64,000 nt of DNA from Mesorhizobium sp. WSM3860 (GCF_002294995.1 NZ_NSGF01000003.1:372001-436000), one strand, 5' to 3'. Shown: positions 21,041 to 31,043, counted from the first letter of the stretch. The notes: generated by a model not told the origin, from the sequence alone. Numbers and translations: made by a program.

Positions 21041-22315
21041 TCAGGCGCTGACATTGCCCTTCTTTTCCTTCTGCTCGGAATAAATGTAGAGCGGCCGGGC
21101 GTTACCCGAGACCACCTCTTCCGAGATTACCACTTCGCGCACGCCTTCCAGCGCCGGAAGCTCGAACATCGTGTCGAGCAGGATCGCTTCCATGATGGAA
21201 CGCAGGCCGCGCGCGCCGGTCTTGCGCTCGATGGCGCGCTTGGCGATCGCCGACAGCGCGTTCTCGTGGAAGGTGAGATCCACATTCTCCATCTCGAACA
21301 GTCGCTGGTACTGCTTGACCAGCGCGTTTTTCGGCTCCGTCAGGATCTGGATCAGCGCCGGCTCGTCGAGGTCCTCGAGGGTCGCCAGAACCGGCAGACG
21401 GCCGACGAATTCCGGGATCAGGCCGAATTTCAAAAGATCCTCGGGCTCGACCTGCCGGAACAGGTCGCCGGTGCGGCGATCTTCGGGCGACGCGACAGTC
21501 GCGCCAAAGCCGATCGAGGTCTTGCGGCCGCGATCGGAAATGATCTTGTCCAGTCCGGCAAAGGCGCCGCCGCAGATGAACAGGATGTTGGCGGTGTCGA
21601 CCTGCAGGAATTCCTGCTGCGGGTGCTTGCGGCCGCCCTGCGGCGGCACGGAGGCCACCGTGCCTTCCATGATCTTCAACAGCGCCTGCTGCACGCCCTC
21701 GCCCGAGACGTCGCGGGTGATCGACGGGTTGTCCGACTTGCGCGAGATCTTGTCGATCTCGTCGATATAGACGATGCCGCGCTGGGCACGTTCGACATTG
21801 TAGTCGGCCGACTGCAGCAGCTTCAGGATGATGTTCTCGACGTCCTCGCCGACGTAACCTGCTTCAGTCAGCGTCGTGGCGTCGGCCATGGTGAACGGGA
21901 CGTCGATGATGCGCGCCAGCGTCTGGGCCAGCAGCGTCTTGCCGCAGCCGGTCGGCCCGATCAGCAGGATGTTCGATTTCGCCAGCTCGACGTCGTTGTT
22001 CTTGCCGGCATGCGCGAGGCGCTTGTAGTGGTTGTGGACGGCCACCGACAGCACTCGCTTGGCGTAGGGCTGGCCGATGACATAGTCGTCGAGAACCTTG
22101 AGGATCTCCTGCGGGGTCGGCACGCCCTCGCGCGACTTCACCATCGAGGTCTTGTTCTCCTCGCGGATGATGTCCATGCACAGTTCGACGCATTCGTCGC
22201 AGATGAAGACGGTCGGACCGGCGATCAGCTTGCGCACTTCGTGCTGGCTTTTGCCGCAAAACGAGCAATAGAGCGTGTTCTTTGAATCGCCGCCGTTGTT
22301 GCTAACTTTGCTCAT
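21041..22315 (-). CDS. clpX: ATP-dependent Clp protease ATP-binding subunit ClpX
   Basis: 424 aa. The N-terminal zinc-binding domain has C17, C20, C39 and C42. The AAA+ module has Walker A GPTGCGKT near residue 115 and Walker [11 protein letters not shown], and the ClpP-contact loop IGFGA is present. It unfolds tagged substrates for ClpP. It lies 297 bases downstream of clpP; that gap shows no gene and probably carries the clpX promoter. Confidence 0.98.
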   Translation of the reverse strand: MSKVSNNGGDSKNTLYCSFCGKSQHEVRKLIAGPTVFICDECVELCMDIIREENKTSMVKSREGVPTPQEILKVLDDYVIGQPYAKRVLSVAVHNHYKRLAHAGKNNDVELAKSNILLIGPTGCGKTLLAQTLARIIDVPFTMADATTLTEAGYVGEDVENIILKLLQSADYNVERAQRGIVYIDEIDKISRKSDNPSITRDVSGEGVQQALLKIMEGTVASVPPQGGRKHPQQEFLQVDTANILFICGGAFAGLDKIISDRGRKTSIGFGATVASPEDRRTGDLFRQVEPEDLLKFGLIPEFVGRLPVLATLEDLDEPALIQILTEPKNALVKQYQRLFEMENVDLTFHENALSAIAKRAIERKTGARGLRSIMEAILLDTMFELPALEGVREVVISEEVVSGNARPLYIYSEQKEKKGNVSA

Positions 22316-22612
22316 TTTTCTGTCCTTTCACCGCCTGCCAGCCGATCGTCTGGCCGCATTGGCGTCTCACCAATCTATCGCAGGAATCCGCCAGCGCCAG
22401 TGCCCCGGCTCACACAGCGCATTCCGTACGAAACGCAATCAGAAAACGCGACAATGATTCGCAGCAACCCCATGCAAAGCTAAGCCGTCGAAAATCAACA
22501 TAGCCTTAACGTAGGCAATCCCGAACCTTGAGGGAACAGGCAATTGTGGCCGAAATGCCGCAAGCCCGCGCCAAAAGCGCGTTATCCCGCCATTCAGCCG
22601 CCAATCAGAAGC
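22316..22612. other. Intergenic region clpP-clpX
   Basis: No coding frame with family similarity. It should contain the clpX promoter; I see no element I would defend. Confidence 0.4.
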
Positions 22613-23242
22613 CTATGCGGTGATGGTTTCGCCAAGTTCGCGCGTCGTGATGACCTTGTCGATTAGACCAAAGTCCTTGGCCTCGTCGGCGGTCATGAAA
22701 TGGTCGCGGTCGAGCGTCCGTTCGATCTCGTCATAGCTCTTGCCGGTATGCTTGACATAGACCTCGTTCAAGCGGCGCTTCAGCTTAATGATGTCCTGCG
22801 CATGACGTTCGATGTCCGATGCCTGGCCCTGGAAGCCGCCGGACGGCTGATGGACCATGACACGCGCGTTCGGTGTGGCAAACCGCATATCCTTGTGGCC
22901 GGCGCAAAGCAGCAGCGAGCCCATCGAGGCGGCCTGGCCGATGCAGAGCGTCGACACCGCCGGCTTGATGAACTGCATGGTGTCGTAGATCGCCATGCCC
23001 GATGTCACCACGCCGCCCGGCGAGTTGATGTAGAGGTTGATTTCCTTCTTGGGGTTCTCCGCCTCGAGGAACAAAAGCTGTGCACAAACCAGCGTCGCCA
23101 TCCCGTCCTCGACCGGGCCGGTGATGAAGATGATGCGTTCCTTCAACAGGCGGGAGAAGATGTCGTAGGCACGCTCGCCGCGATTGGTCTGCTCGACCAC
23201 CATCGGAACGAGGTTCATGTAGGTTTCGACGGGGTTCTTCAT
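22613..23242 (-). CDS. clpP: ATP-dependent Clp protease proteolytic subunit
   Basis: 209 aa. The catalytic triad is S106 (QAASMGS), H131 (MVHQPSGG) and D180. It forms the tetradecameric chamber that works with ClpX (next gene) and ClpA. ATG at 23242 is followed by [17 protein letters not shown], the normal alphaproteobacterial N-terminus. Confidence 0.98.
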   Translation of the reverse strand: MKNPVETYMNLVPMVVEQTNRGERAYDIFSRLLKERIIFITGPVEDGMATLVCAQLLFLEAENPKKEINLYINSPGGVVTSGMAIYDTMQFIKPAVSTLCIGQAASMGSLLLCAGHKDMRFATPNARVMVHQPSGGFQGQASDIERHAQDIIKLKRRLNEVYVKHTGKSYDEIERTLDRDHFMTADEAKDFGLIDKVITTRELGETITA

Positions 23243-23322
23243 GGACTACCCTTGTTGGATGGATCCCGGCGCCGTGAGAATATGAGCAATCGGGCGGAAT
23301 CGGTTCTGGATCGTTAGATCCT

Positions 23323-23352
23323 AAATAGGATGCCGGCTCACCCTAGCGCAAG
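23323..23352 (-). promoter_or_regulatory. Candidate promoter of clpP
   Basis: On the minus strand CTTGCG (23352-23347) precedes CTATTT (23328-23323) by 18 bases, five of six matches to the rhizobial -10 CTATAT. It is 80 bases before the clpP start, in a 342-base gap that holds no other recognisable feature. Confidence 0.4.
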
Positions 23353-23584
23353 GCCGCCCCTCCTAGCCATCTGGTTAAGTCGAATCAAGCGTCTCGGCTC
23401 AAGGAACTGCTGCTGGTTGCGCGGGAGATTGCCCTGGCCCGAAATGCCAGGGCGCCAACCGGCCGCCACGGTAGCAGTTTCTTAACCGCGCTGCTTAACG
23501 ACAAGCCGTGAAATCCCCGGCCACGGTGGACCTTCCGATACACTCCCGCGTTGAACCGGCGTCCTTTTTCAACGGGGGAACGTC

Positions 23585-24208
23585 ATGTCTAGCCAGAGTT
23601 CCTTTTGCAAGAGTTCCTTTCGTAAGGGTTCCGCATCGCTCGCCTCGGCCAGCGTCGCAGTGCTTGCCGCCGTGTCGCAGGCCGCGGCGGGCGGCCGGGC
23701 GCTCGAATGCTACGAGCCGGAGCATCGGCCGGCACTCTACGACACGGTCTATGAAGACGTGATGGTGAGCCCCGGCGGCCAGCTTGTCCATTATGACCCG
23801 CCGATCTACGGCACGACCGAGAGCATCGAACAGATCGCAACGCCTCGCATCAGCTATGAAGTCGTGCCGGCCGTGACGCGCACCGTCTATCACACGGTCA
23901 AGGTGGATGACGGCGGCTATGCCTGGGAATGGCGCGTCATCCACGGCCGCAAGGTGCTGTGCAAGGTGTGGCGTAAGGCGCGCTACGCGCGGATTGCCAA
24001 AACCGTCATCGTCGAGCCGGAGCGCGTCCGGCGCGTCGTCCTTCCGGCCGAATATGAAGGCGTCGCCCGCGAGGTGCTGGTGCGGCCAGGAGAGCGGCGC
24101 ATCACCGAAATTGCGCCCTCATACCGCAAGGTGGCGCGGCGGGTAGTGGTGCGGGAAGGCTCGACCAACTGGCGGCGGGTGCATATCCCGCGGCACTGCG
24201 TGGATTAG
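23585..24208 (+). CDS. Conserved exported protein of unknown function
   Basis: 207 aa. A signal-like N-terminus (hydrophobic ASLASASVAVLAAVSQAAAGG) follows a short serine/lysine stretch encoded by a 15-base tandem repeat. The mature part is rich in Val, Arg and Tyr, with repeated short beta-like units such as RVRRVVLPAEYEGVAREVLV and then YRKVARRVVVREG. I recognise no domain with a known activity. ATG at 23585 has CGGGGGAAC upstream. Probably periplasmic and monocistronic. Confidence 0.65.
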   Translation: MSSQSSFCKSSFRKGSASLASASVAVLAAVSQAAAGGRALECYEPEHRPALYDTVYEDVMVSPGGQLVHYDPPIYGTTESIEQIATPRISYEVVPAVTRTVYHTVKVDDGGYAWEWRVIHGRKVLCKVWRKARYARIAKTVIVEPERVRRVVLPAEYEGVAREVLVRPGERRITEIAPSYRKVARRVVVREGSTNWRRVHIPRHCVD

Positions 24209-24277
24209 GCAGAGAATCACCTAGTCTAGGGGTGTTTCCGACCGGGGCGGCATGGCGAGCCCGGCCGGAAAGCCGGC

Positions 24278-24481
24278 TTAGGCCAGGTCGACGTCGAGGA
24301 TCGCCATCGAGAAATTATAGTCGCCGTCGTCCTCGTCCTTGAAGACGATGCCGAGAAATTCGTCGCCGACATAGACCTCGGCAGAGTCTTCCTTGCGCGG
24401 GCGCGCCTTCACCTGCAGCTTGGGATTCTGGAAGACGCGCTTGAAGTAGGCGTCCAGCTTTCTGATTTCGTCTGGCTTCAA
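24278..24481 (-). CDS. DUF3126 family protein
   Basis: 67 aa. KPDEIRKLDAYFKRVFQNP and SAEVYVGDEFLGIVFKDEDDGD are typical of this small cytoplasmic alphaproteobacterial family. The start is TTG at 24481, preceded by GGAGA at a good distance; no ATG gives the right N-terminus. It follows cysE with a 132-base gap, an association I recall for other rhizobia. Function unknown. Confidence 0.8.
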   Translation of the reverse strand: MKPDEIRKLDAYFKRVFQNPKLQVKARPRKEDSAEVYVGDEFLGIVFKDEDDGDYNFSMAILDVDLA

Positions 24482-24613
24482 AAGTCTTCTCCGAATGCGG
24501 CTGTTCGTTGGAACGCGCTTCTGACACGCCGACGATGGCGATGTAAAGGCAAGCCCGCAGCATAACACAACCGACGCCTGAAATGGCGGCCAGACTCCGG
24601 CCGCTGTCGATGT

Positions 24614-25462
24614 TCAAATGTCGAAGCTGACGACGTGGTCCATCGTCTGCGAGGGCAGGAGCTGGTCCATCTGTCGCGAAGGCTGGTCGCAGCCGGTCTC
24701 GCCGACGACACGCGCCGGCACGCCGGCGACCGTCTTGTTGTGCGGCACGGGCGACAGCACCACCGAGCCGGCCGCGATCTTCGAGCAATGGCCGATCTCT
24801 ATATTGCCGAGGATCTTGGCGCCGGCGCCGATCAGCACGCCGCGGCGGATCTTCGGATGGCGGTCGCCGCTGGCCTTGCCGGTGCCGCCGAGCGTCACAC
24901 CGTGCAGGATTGAGACATCGTCCTCGATGACGGCAGTCTGGCCGACCACGAGGCCGGTGGCGTGGTCGAGGAAAATGCCCTTGCCGATGCGGGCGGCCGG
25001 GTTGATGTCTGTCTGGAACACCGAGGACGAGCGACTCTGCAGATAAAGCGCGAAATCCCTGCGGCCCTGGTTCCACAGCCAGTGCGCCAAACGGTGCGTC
25101 TGGATGGCATGGAAACCCTTGAAATAGAGCACCGGCATGATGAAGCGGTCGCAGGCCGGGTCGCGATCGTAATAGGCTTGGATGTCGACGCGTACCGTCG
25201 TGCTCCACTCCGGATCGTCGGCAAGCATGGCTTTGAAGGTCTGCCGGATGAGGTCGGAGCCGATATCCTGATGCGCCAGGCGCTCGGCCAGGCGGTGAAT
25301 GACCGCTTCTTCCAGGCTCTCCTGGTTGAGGATGGTGGAATAGAGGAAAGCAGCCAGCAACGGATCGCGGTTGACCGCTTCCATCGCCTCATCCCTGATC
25401 GCGCGCCAGATCGGGTCGACCGGCTGCACCATGCTGGGGCGGGCTATCGTAACGCTGTTCAT
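24614..25462 (-). CDS. cysE: Serine O-acetyltransferase
   Basis: 282 aa. An N-terminal helical SATase domain (about residues 15-140) is followed by left-handed beta-helix hexapeptide repeats with the active-site DHATGLVVGQTAVI and HGVTLGGTGK. It acetylates L-serine for cysteine synthesis and is usually feedback-inhibited by cysteine. I use ATG at 25462, with GGAG six bases before it; ATG at 25483 would add seven residues. Confidence 0.93.
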   Translation of the reverse strand: MNSVTIARPSMVQPVDPIWRAIRDEAMEAVNRDPLLAAFLYSTILNQESLEEAVIHRLAERLAHQDIGSDLIRQTFKAMLADDPEWSTTVRVDIQAYYDRDPACDRFIMPVLYFKGFHAIQTHRLAHWLWNQGRRDFALYLQSRSSSVFQTDINPAARIGKGIFLDHATGLVVGQTAVIEDDVSILHGVTLGGTGKASGDRHPKIRRGVLIGAGAKILGNIEIGHCSKIAAGSVVLSPVPHNKTVAGVPARVVGETGCDQPSRQMDQLLPSQTMDHVVSFDI

Positions 25463-25582
25463 CTCGGTCTCCGGCCTGCTCATTCATCCGGCGGCACATA
25501 TAGGCCAGATCATAACACGGTTGAACTCAATTTTCCTTAGTGCTTTGTCAAATGGACTTGGTTCACCGAGATTCAAGCGGCG

Positions 25583-26209
25583 ATGGAAAACGAACCCTTG
25601 ATCGACGATGCGATGAAAAGCGAGCTTGCCGCGCTCTATCAGACCGCGGATCGCCACTATCACGGCTTGCCTCACATCGAAGCCATGCTGGCCTTGGCGG
25701 CCGAACACCGGCACCTTCTCGATGATCCAGAAGCAGTCGAAGCGGCGATCTGGTTCCATGACGCGGTCTATGACAGCCGCGCCAAGGACAACGAGGCAAA
25801 GAGCGCTGTGCTGGCAGAAAGCAAACTCTCCGGCCGCACCAACCCGGCCCGCCTTGCCCGGATTCTGGCCATGATCAACGCCACCGCCACGCACCAGTTG
25901 CCGCCGCTCGAAGATGAGGATGCCGCGAGTGATGCAGCCCTTTTCCTCGACATGGACCTCGCGATCCTCGGTGCCGATCCGAACCGCTTCGACGCTTACG
26001 AGAAGGCGGTCCGGCGCGAATATGGCTGGGTCGAGGAACCGATGTGGCGCGCCGGCCGCGCGGCTGTCCTGACGAGCTTCCTGGCCCGTGCGCATATTTT
26101 CCATACACAATCGTTTCGTGATCGGTTCGAGGCGCGGGCCAGGGAAAATCTGGTCCGATCGCTGCAGGTCCTGCAAGGCCAGCCTCAACAATCGCCACGC
26201 CAAACGTGA
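25583..26209 (+). CDS. HD-domain metal-dependent phosphohydrolase
   Basis: 208 aa. HYHGLPHIEAM near the start and WFHDAVYD (the HD pair) match the COG4339 group of predicted metal-dependent HD hydrolases, and a later FLDMDLAILG supplies the conserved Asp. The substrate of this group is not established. It is divergent from cysE, and its end overlaps the upstream GTG alternative start of the ureohydrolase gene, suggesting coupling. Confidence 0.82.
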   Translation: MENEPLIDDAMKSELAALYQTADRHYHGLPHIEAMLALAAEHRHLLDDPEAVEAAIWFHDAVYDSRAKDNEAKSAVLAESKLSGRTNPARLARILAMINATATHQLPPLEDEDAASDAALFLDMDLAILGADPNRFDAYEKAVRREYGWVEEPMWRAGRAAVLTSFLARAHIFHTQSFRDRFEARARENLVRSLQVLQGQPQQSPRQT

Positions 26210-26220
26210 ACGCCTCTGGG

Positions 26221-27198
26221 ATGACCGAGACCATGGAGAACAACTTCTTCCAACCCGTCGACGCTGCGCAGGTGCCGCGATTTGCCGGCCTTTCCACCTT
26301 CATGCGGCTGCCCGCGGTGCCGAACGCGAAAGGGCTCGATATTGCCCTTGTCGGGATTCCGTGGGATGGCGGCACGACCAATCGGGCGGGCGCCCGCCAC
26401 GGTCCGCGCGAAATCAGGAACCAGTCGAGCCTGATGCGCCGCGTCCACCACGTGTCGGGAACCGAGCCGTTCAGCATTGCCAATGTCGCCGATGTGGGCG
26501 ACCTCTCGGTCAATCCCATCGACTTGCTCGATGGGCTGAAGCGCATCGAGGAGGGCATCGCCGCGATCGTTGCTGACGGCGCTCTGCCTTTGGCCGCCGG
26601 CGGCGATCATCTGACCACATTGCCGGTGCTGCGCGCCGTTGCCCGCAAGGGACCCGTCGGCATGATCCACTTCGACGCGCATTCCGACACGAACGACCGC
26701 TACTTCGGCGACAATCCCTATACGCACGGAACGCCCTTTCGCCGCGCGATCGAGGAAGGGCTGCTCGACCCGAAGCGGGTTATCCAGATCGGAATTCGAG
26801 GCTCGATCTATGAGCCGGGCGAACACGACTGGGCGACTGCTCAGGGCGTACGCATCGTCTATATGGAAGAGTTCGTCAAACGCGGCACCGCTTCCGTTAT
26901 GCAGGAAGCACGCGATCTTGTCGGCGACAGCCTCACTTACGTGACCTTCGATATCGATTGCGTCGATCCGTCGATGGCCCCCGGCACCGGTACACCGGAA
27001 CTCGGCGGCTTCACCACGCGCGAGGTGCAGGAGCTGGTTCGATTGCTCGACGGATTGAATTTCGCCGGAGCCGATGTCGTCGAGGTCGCGCCTCCTTTTG
27101 ATATTGGCGGCATGACGGCGCTTGCCGGCGCGACCATGATGTTCGAGTTGCTTTGCGTCATGGCGAGATCCATCGCCGACAGGAGAACGCGCGGCTAA
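26221..27198 (+). CDS. Agmatinase-family ureohydrolase
   Basis: 325 aa. Binuclear manganese-site motifs are GGDHLTT, HFDAHSDT and DIDCVDPSMAPGTGTPE. It hydrolyses a guanidino compound to an amine and urea. RNQSSLMRRVHH and FSIANVADVGDL resemble guanidinobutyrase/guanidinopropionase as much as SpeB, so the substrate is left open. I use ATG at 26221; GTG at 26206 overlaps the HD gene. Confidence 0.87.
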   Translation: MTETMENNFFQPVDAAQVPRFAGLSTFMRLPAVPNAKGLDIALVGIPWDGGTTNRAGARHGPREIRNQSSLMRRVHHVSGTEPFSIANVADVGDLSVNPIDLLDGLKRIEEGIAAIVADGALPLAAGGDHLTTLPVLRAVARKGPVGMIHFDAHSDTNDRYFGDNPYTHGTPFRRAIEEGLLDPKRVIQIGIRGSIYEPGEHDWATAQGVRIVYMEEFVKRGTASVMQEARDLVGDSLTYVTFDIDCVDPSMAPGTGTPELGGFTTREVQELVRLLDGLNFAGADVVEVAPPFDIGGMTALAGATMMFELLCVMARSIADRRTRG

Positions 27199-27208
27199 CG
27201 CGTTCTCC
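27182..27208 (+). terminator. Hairpin at the end of the ureohydrolase gene
   Basis: GGAGAACGCG and CGCGTTCTCC form a perfect 10-bp stem that spans the stop codon. No U-tract follows, so it may act as a stability or weak terminator element. Confidence 0.5.
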
Positions 27209-27242
27209 CCGAAGTGGTTTCAGTTTCGGGACAAAGACATGC
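27207..27242. repeat. Dispersed repeat, family GGGACAAAGACATGCA (copy 1, partial)
   Basis: CCCGAA and TTCGGG arms followed by GGGACAAAGACATGCA, shared with the element at 45087-45178 and partly with 28671-28756. Confidence 0.55.
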
Positions 27243-27257
27243 AGCGGGCGGTATGGG

Positions 27258-28025
27258 TCAGAGCGGATTTTCGGCGTAGAACTCCAGCACCCGCTGCTTG
27301 AAGCTCTTGTCGCCGACGGCAAGCATGTGGTCGCGGCCCTCGATGTGAAAAGCCTTTGCGTTGGGCATCAGCGCGGCAAGCTCGTCAGGCGAGCCGGCGA
27401 TGTCGTCCTTGGTCCCGACGGCGATCAGGGTCGGCTGGGCGATCCGTCCGACATCGTCTTCGCTCATCGATGCGCGTGAGCCGACGATGCAGACTGCCAG
27501 CGCCCGGCGGTCGCTGCGCGTCTGGTCGGCGAAGGCGCGAAACGAGCGGCCGCGCGCATGGCTGATCGTCCCGGCATCCTCGGCCAGAAGCGCATCGGCG
27601 ATTGGATCCCAATCGCCGACGCCGTCGACAAGGCCGATGCCGAGGCCGCCGAACACCAGCGTCGCCACCTTGTCCGGATTGGACAACGCCATGAATGCGG
27701 ATACCCGCGCGCCCATCGAATAGCCCATGACATGGGCCTGCTCGATGCCGAGGTGAGTGAGGAGCGCGGCCGCGTCCGAGGCCATCTTGGCCGGCGTGTA
27801 GTCGGCCTCCTGGTAGCTCTTGGTCGAAGAACCGTGGCCGCGATTGTCGAAGGCGATGGCGCGGTACCCCGCGTCGTTCAGCGTCTTGAACCAGCCGGGC
27901 GAGACCCAATTGACGTAGTGGCTTGAGGCGAAGCCGTGGATCATCAGCACCGGATCGCCCTGCCCGGACGCCGGCGGGCGGTCCAGGTAAGCGAGTTCGA
28001 AGCCGTCATGGGGAAAATATTGCAT
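27258..28025 (-). CDS. Alpha/beta-fold hydrolase
   Basis: 255 aa. Oxyanion region MIHGFASS, nucleophile elbow GYSMGARVSA, acid near VGTKDD and His in GRDHML make a complete triad. Small esterase/lactonase-like protein with no recognisable signal peptide. It begins 14 bases after the DUF192 gene and is likely in its operon. Substrate unknown. Confidence 0.85.
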   Translation of the reverse strand: MQYFPHDGFELAYLDRPPASGQGDPVLMIHGFASSHYVNWVSPGWFKTLNDAGYRAIAFDNRGHGSSTKSYQEADYTPAKMASDAAALLTHLGIEQAHVMGYSMGARVSAFMALSNPDKVATLVFGGLGIGLVDGVGDWDPIADALLAEDAGTISHARGRSFRAFADQTRSDRRALAVCIVGSRASMSEDDVGRIAQPTLIAVGTKDDIAGSPDELAALMPNAKAFHIEGRDHMLAVGDKSFKQRVLEFYAENPL

Positions 28026-28039
28026 TGGCGCAGTCGCGG

Positions 28040-28552
28040 TCAGTTGGAGCCGGCGCCCGAGGCCCTATCGATCGCCGGGTGACGCAAGAGATCGCCGTCC
28101 TCGAGACCGTCCTTGGCGGCAGTTCCCGCCTTCAGCTCAAGCACAAAGCTTACCGGCTGTCCGGGCGAGATGATCGCCTCCGATTCCGGTTCGCCGCGCT
28201 TGACGGCCTTGATCCTGCCGTCCTGGCCGACAAAGACCAGGTCGAGCGGCATCGGCGTATTCTTCATCCAGAAATTCACCTCAGCGGGCCTCTCGAACAC
28301 GAACAGCATACCGTGATCGTCGGCCATGTCCTTACGGAACATCAGCCCGGCCTCGCGTTCTTCCGAGGTGTCGGCGATCTCGATGGAGAAGGAATGCTTG
28401 CCGGAGCCGGTCACCGCGACGAGCGGCGTCGGATCGACAGGCAGCATCATCGCCTGACCGTCCGCTGAACTCGGTTTCAAGGCGCTGAAAGTGGCCGCCA
28501 GAGCGATGGCGGCGCAAAACGCGCCTGCAGTCAGCCAGTTGCGATGAGCCAT
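28040..28552 (-). CDS. DUF192 family exported protein
   Basis: 170 aa. A signal peptide covers about residues 1-32. The DUF192 domain follows, with EREAGLMFRKDM, FWMKNTPMPLDLVFV and the closing VLELKAG. The family is small and exported, of unknown function. In rhizobia it often follows a cold-shock gene, as here. Confidence 0.85.
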   Translation of the reverse strand: MAHRNWLTAGAFCAAIALAATFSALKPSSADGQAMMLPVDPTPLVAVTGSGKHSFSIEIADTSEEREAGLMFRKDMADDHGMLFVFERPAEVNFWMKNTPMPLDLVFVGQDGRIKAVKRGEPESEAIISPGQPVSFVLELKAGTAAKDGLEDGDLLRHPAIDRASGAGSN

Positions 28553-28670
28553 GTGATACCTCGTCCAGGCCCTGTCCTAGCCCATGATCCGAGCGAGTGG
28601 AACTGGTTTTCGGACAGGATCGAGCTTGCACCGGGCAGGGCTATTCCTGATCGTATCGGGAAAAGTCCTA

Positions 28671-28756
28671 ATGCATGTCCCCAAAAGTGCGAAGCGGGTT
28701 TGGGCGAACGACATGCATCAAGCAAAAGATTAAAGCGCGTCGCGCCGCGCTTTAAT
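28671..28756. repeat. Dispersed palindromic repeat with terminator-like hairpin (copy 2)
   Basis: ATGCATGTC (28671-28679) and GACATGCAT (28710-28718) form one inverted repeat. ATTAAAGCGCG (28729-28739) and CGCGCTTTAAT (28746-28756) form a perfect 11-bp stem that covers the stop of the cold-shock gene and, on the minus strand, runs into CTTTT, so it can serve as that gene's terminator. Confidence 0.7.
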
Positions 28757-29345
28757 GCGAGACCGGCAAGGTGCCCATATCGGGGTGTATTTCGGCGGCC
28801 ATAAGGCCTTTGTCGCCGCGTCCGAAGCGAACCAGAACGACCTGACCGGGCCTCAGCTCGGTGATGCCATAGCGGCGCAGCGTCTCCATATGGACGAAGA
28901 TGTCCTCGGTGCCATCGCCGCGGGTGAGGAAGCCGAAGCCCTTGGTGCGGTTGAACCACTTCACCAGCGCCCGCTCAAGCCCGCTCTCGGCAGTCACGGT
29001 GACATGCGTGCGCTGCTCTTGCTCAGCCGGATGCACCGCTGTCGAGGCGTCCATGGAAAGAACCCGGAAAGCCTGCAGGCCACGCTCGCCCTGCTTGACG
29101 AGACAGACGACGCGCGCGCCTTCCAGCGCGGTCTGGAAGCCGTCTCTTCGAAGACATGTCACATGGAGGAGAATATCACCCGAGACGCCGTCGTCCGGAA
29201 GAATGAAGCCGTAGCCCTTGGCCACGTCGAACCATTTGATAGCGCCGGCGATTTCGACAAGCCCGGCAGAGTCGCCGCCACTGTCTCGCGTCAAGGCGTC
29301 GTCAAGGCTTCCGTCCCGCCTCGTAAAAGAGGCTTTTTCCCCCAT
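28752..29345 (-). CDS. Cold-shock protein with two CSD domains
   Basis: 197 aa. Two OB-fold cold-shock domains: [19 protein letters not shown] (near residue 35) and [18 protein letters not shown] (near 128), each followed by a DIxxH RNP2 element. Double-CSD proteins of this length are typical of rhizobia and act as RNA chaperones. GGGGG lies upstream of the ATG. The stop sits within a repeat-derived hairpin. Confidence 0.92.
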   Translation of the reverse strand: MGEKASFTRRDGSLDDALTRDSGGDSAGLVEIAGAIKWFDVAKGYGFILPDDGVSGDILLHVTCLRRDGFQTALEGARVVCLVKQGERGLQAFRVLSMDASTAVHPAEQEQRTHVTVTAESGLERALVKWFNRTKGFGFLTRGDGTEDIFVHMETLRRYGITELRPGQVVLVRFGRGDKGLMAAEIHPDMGTLPVSH

Positions 29346-29604
29346 AAGAACGCCCCCTTTTCCAACTGCAACCGCTAGTGATTCTTGCCATCAGATTAAC
29401 ACTGCGGCTTCCGGGGTGTGCAAGACCTGACGTGCCTTTTTTCACCGTTGAGCACCGGAAAGCCTCAATTGTTGTTTACCGGCGCGGCTTGAAGCGCAAA
29501 GGCGCGGCTGAAATCGACCACTCCATCGGTTTTGTCGGACGATTGCCCTTTGGCGGAGCGGCTCCTATGGTGCGCCGCAAACGCAACGCCGCGAGGAATC
29601 CGAT

Positions 29605-30045
29605 ATGCGCTATCTTCACACAATGGTCCGCATCGCAGACATTGATCAATCGCTCGATTTCTACTGCAACAAGCTCGGCCTCAAGGAAGTGCGTCGCTAC
29701 GAGAACCAGCAGGGACGCTACACGCTGATCTTCCTCGCCGCGCCCGAGGACGAGCAAAGCGGCATTGCCGAGAAGGCGCCGCTGGTCGAGCTCACCTACA
29801 ACTGGGATCCCGAGGAGTACAAAGGCGGCCGCAATTTCGGCCACCTCGCCTATGAGGTCGACGACATCTACGCCACCTGTCAGAAGCTGATGGACAATGG
29901 CGTGACCATCAACCGGCCGCCGCGCGACGGCAACATGGCCTTCATCCGCTCGCCGGACGGCATCTCGATCGAGCTCCTGCAGAAAGGCCCGGCCAAGGCA
30001 AAGGCCGAGCCATGGGCCTCGATGTCGAATACGGGAAGCTGGTAG
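29605..30045 (+). CDS. gloA: Lactoylglutathione lyase (glyoxalase I)
   Basis: 146 aa. Metal ligands H5, E62, H80 and E123 match those of E. coli GloA. It converts the hemithioacetal of methylglyoxal and glutathione to S-lactoylglutathione. The start has GAGGAAT upstream. Monocistronic, closed by a clear terminator. Confidence 0.95.
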   Translation: MRYLHTMVRIADIDQSLDFYCNKLGLKEVRRYENQQGRYTLIFLAAPEDEQSGIAEKAPLVELTYNWDPEEYKGGRNFGHLAYEVDDIYATCQKLMDNGVTINRPPRDGNMAFIRSPDGISIELLQKGPAKAKAEPWASMSNTGSW

Positions 30046-30119
30046 GCGTCAGCCCATTCCGGGGATTTGACCGGCCGGTCTATGGCGTTTTGCCGGATAG
30101 CGCCTATGTAAGCGCTTGG

Positions 30120-30150
30120 GCGCCAGCCTGATCGGGCTGGCGCTTTTCTT
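30120..30150 (+). terminator. Terminator of gloA
   Basis: GCGCCAGCC and GGCTGGCGC pair across six bases and are followed by TTTTCTT. Confidence 0.85.
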
Positions 30151-30169
30151 GATCCGCCGGGAGAATTTC

Positions 30170-30457
30170 ATGCCGACCAGCCGCGCCGATATCGCCACTG
30201 AAAACGCCAGCCGCTATCTGCAGCAGCTCTGCAAGCACTGGGCGCACAAGTTCCCGGTCGAATTCGACCCGCATCACGGCGCCATCCAGCTCTCGCTCGG
30301 CCGCACCGTGATGGATGCCGACGACAAGGCTCTCCACATCGCGGTTGCCGCTGACGACTCGGCCTCGCTCGAGCGGCTGGAAACCGTAGTCGCCGTTCAC
30401 ATCAAGCGCTTCGCCTTCCGCGAGGAGCTGACCTTCGACTGGCAGAAGGCTGCCTGA
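30170..30457 (+). CDS. DUF2218 family protein
   Basis: 95 aa. YLQQLCKHWAHKFPVEF and RFAFREELTFDWQ fit DUF2218, small proteins often next to siderophore or redox genes. ATG at 30170 has GGGAG six bases upstream, and a terminator lies just before it, so it has its own promoter or depends on read-through. Function unknown. Confidence 0.8.
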   Translation: MPTSRADIATENASRYLQQLCKHWAHKFPVEFDPHHGAIQLSLGRTVMDADDKALHIAVAADDSASLERLETVVAVHIKRFAFREELTFDWQKAA

Positions 30458-30470
30458 AAGTATTTGAGCG

Positions 30471-31043
30471 TCAGCCAGCGGCCTTGCTGGCCATTTCGAG
30501 CAGCGCAAGGACGCTGCGCCAGTTCCGCGCCGTGCCCGGCACCTTGAGCGTTCGCCCGATAAGGTTGGCAAACACCGATTTGCCAAGCCCCTCCGGCGCA
30601 TGCAGGTAAAGCACGTCGGCTTTGATCTCGAACCGCTCCGGTCCAGTGCATTTTTCGGCCAGCCGCTTCGCCTCTTCCGCGGTCGGCTCTCGCTCCAGCG
30701 CATAGGCATGCAGCTTGGTCGGCTCGCCGGCAATCTCCGGATAGGGATTGTCCTTCACCAGGCGCTCGAACCAGCCGGCGTTGCGCACCATGATGCGGGA
30801 ATTGAATCCCCATTTCTTCTCGAAGGCCGCCTCGAGTGCTTTGGTCAGCGCCGCCGCGTCGCTCTTGTTCGCGCGAAACACGACGTTGCCGCTTTGCACG
30901 TAGGTCGATACGTCGCTGAAGCCGAGGCCTTCGAAGAACGACCTCAGCTCCGCCATCTTGACGATGCGGTTGCCGCCGACATTGATGCCGGAAAACAGGG
31001 CCACGAACACCGTCCCTTTGTCACCCATTTTTGGCCCGCTCAT
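30471..31043 (-). CDS. DUF1697 family protein
   Basis: 190 aa. FVALFSGINVGGNRIVKM and YVQSGNVVF are the conserved DUF1697 core. The start at 31043 overlaps the stop of the threonine dehydratase gene by four bases (ATGA), so it is translationally coupled to it; ATG at 31028 is the alternative. Function unknown. Confidence 0.85.
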   Translation of the reverse strand: MSGPKMGDKGTVFVALFSGINVGGNRIVKMAELRSFFEGLGFSDVSTYVQSGNVVFRANKSDAAALTKALEAAFEKKWGFNSRIMVRNAGWFERLVKDNPYPEIAGEPTKLHAYALEREPTAEEAKRLAEKCTGPERFEIKADVLYLHAPEGLGKSVFANLIGRTLKVPGTARNWRSVLALLEMASKAAG

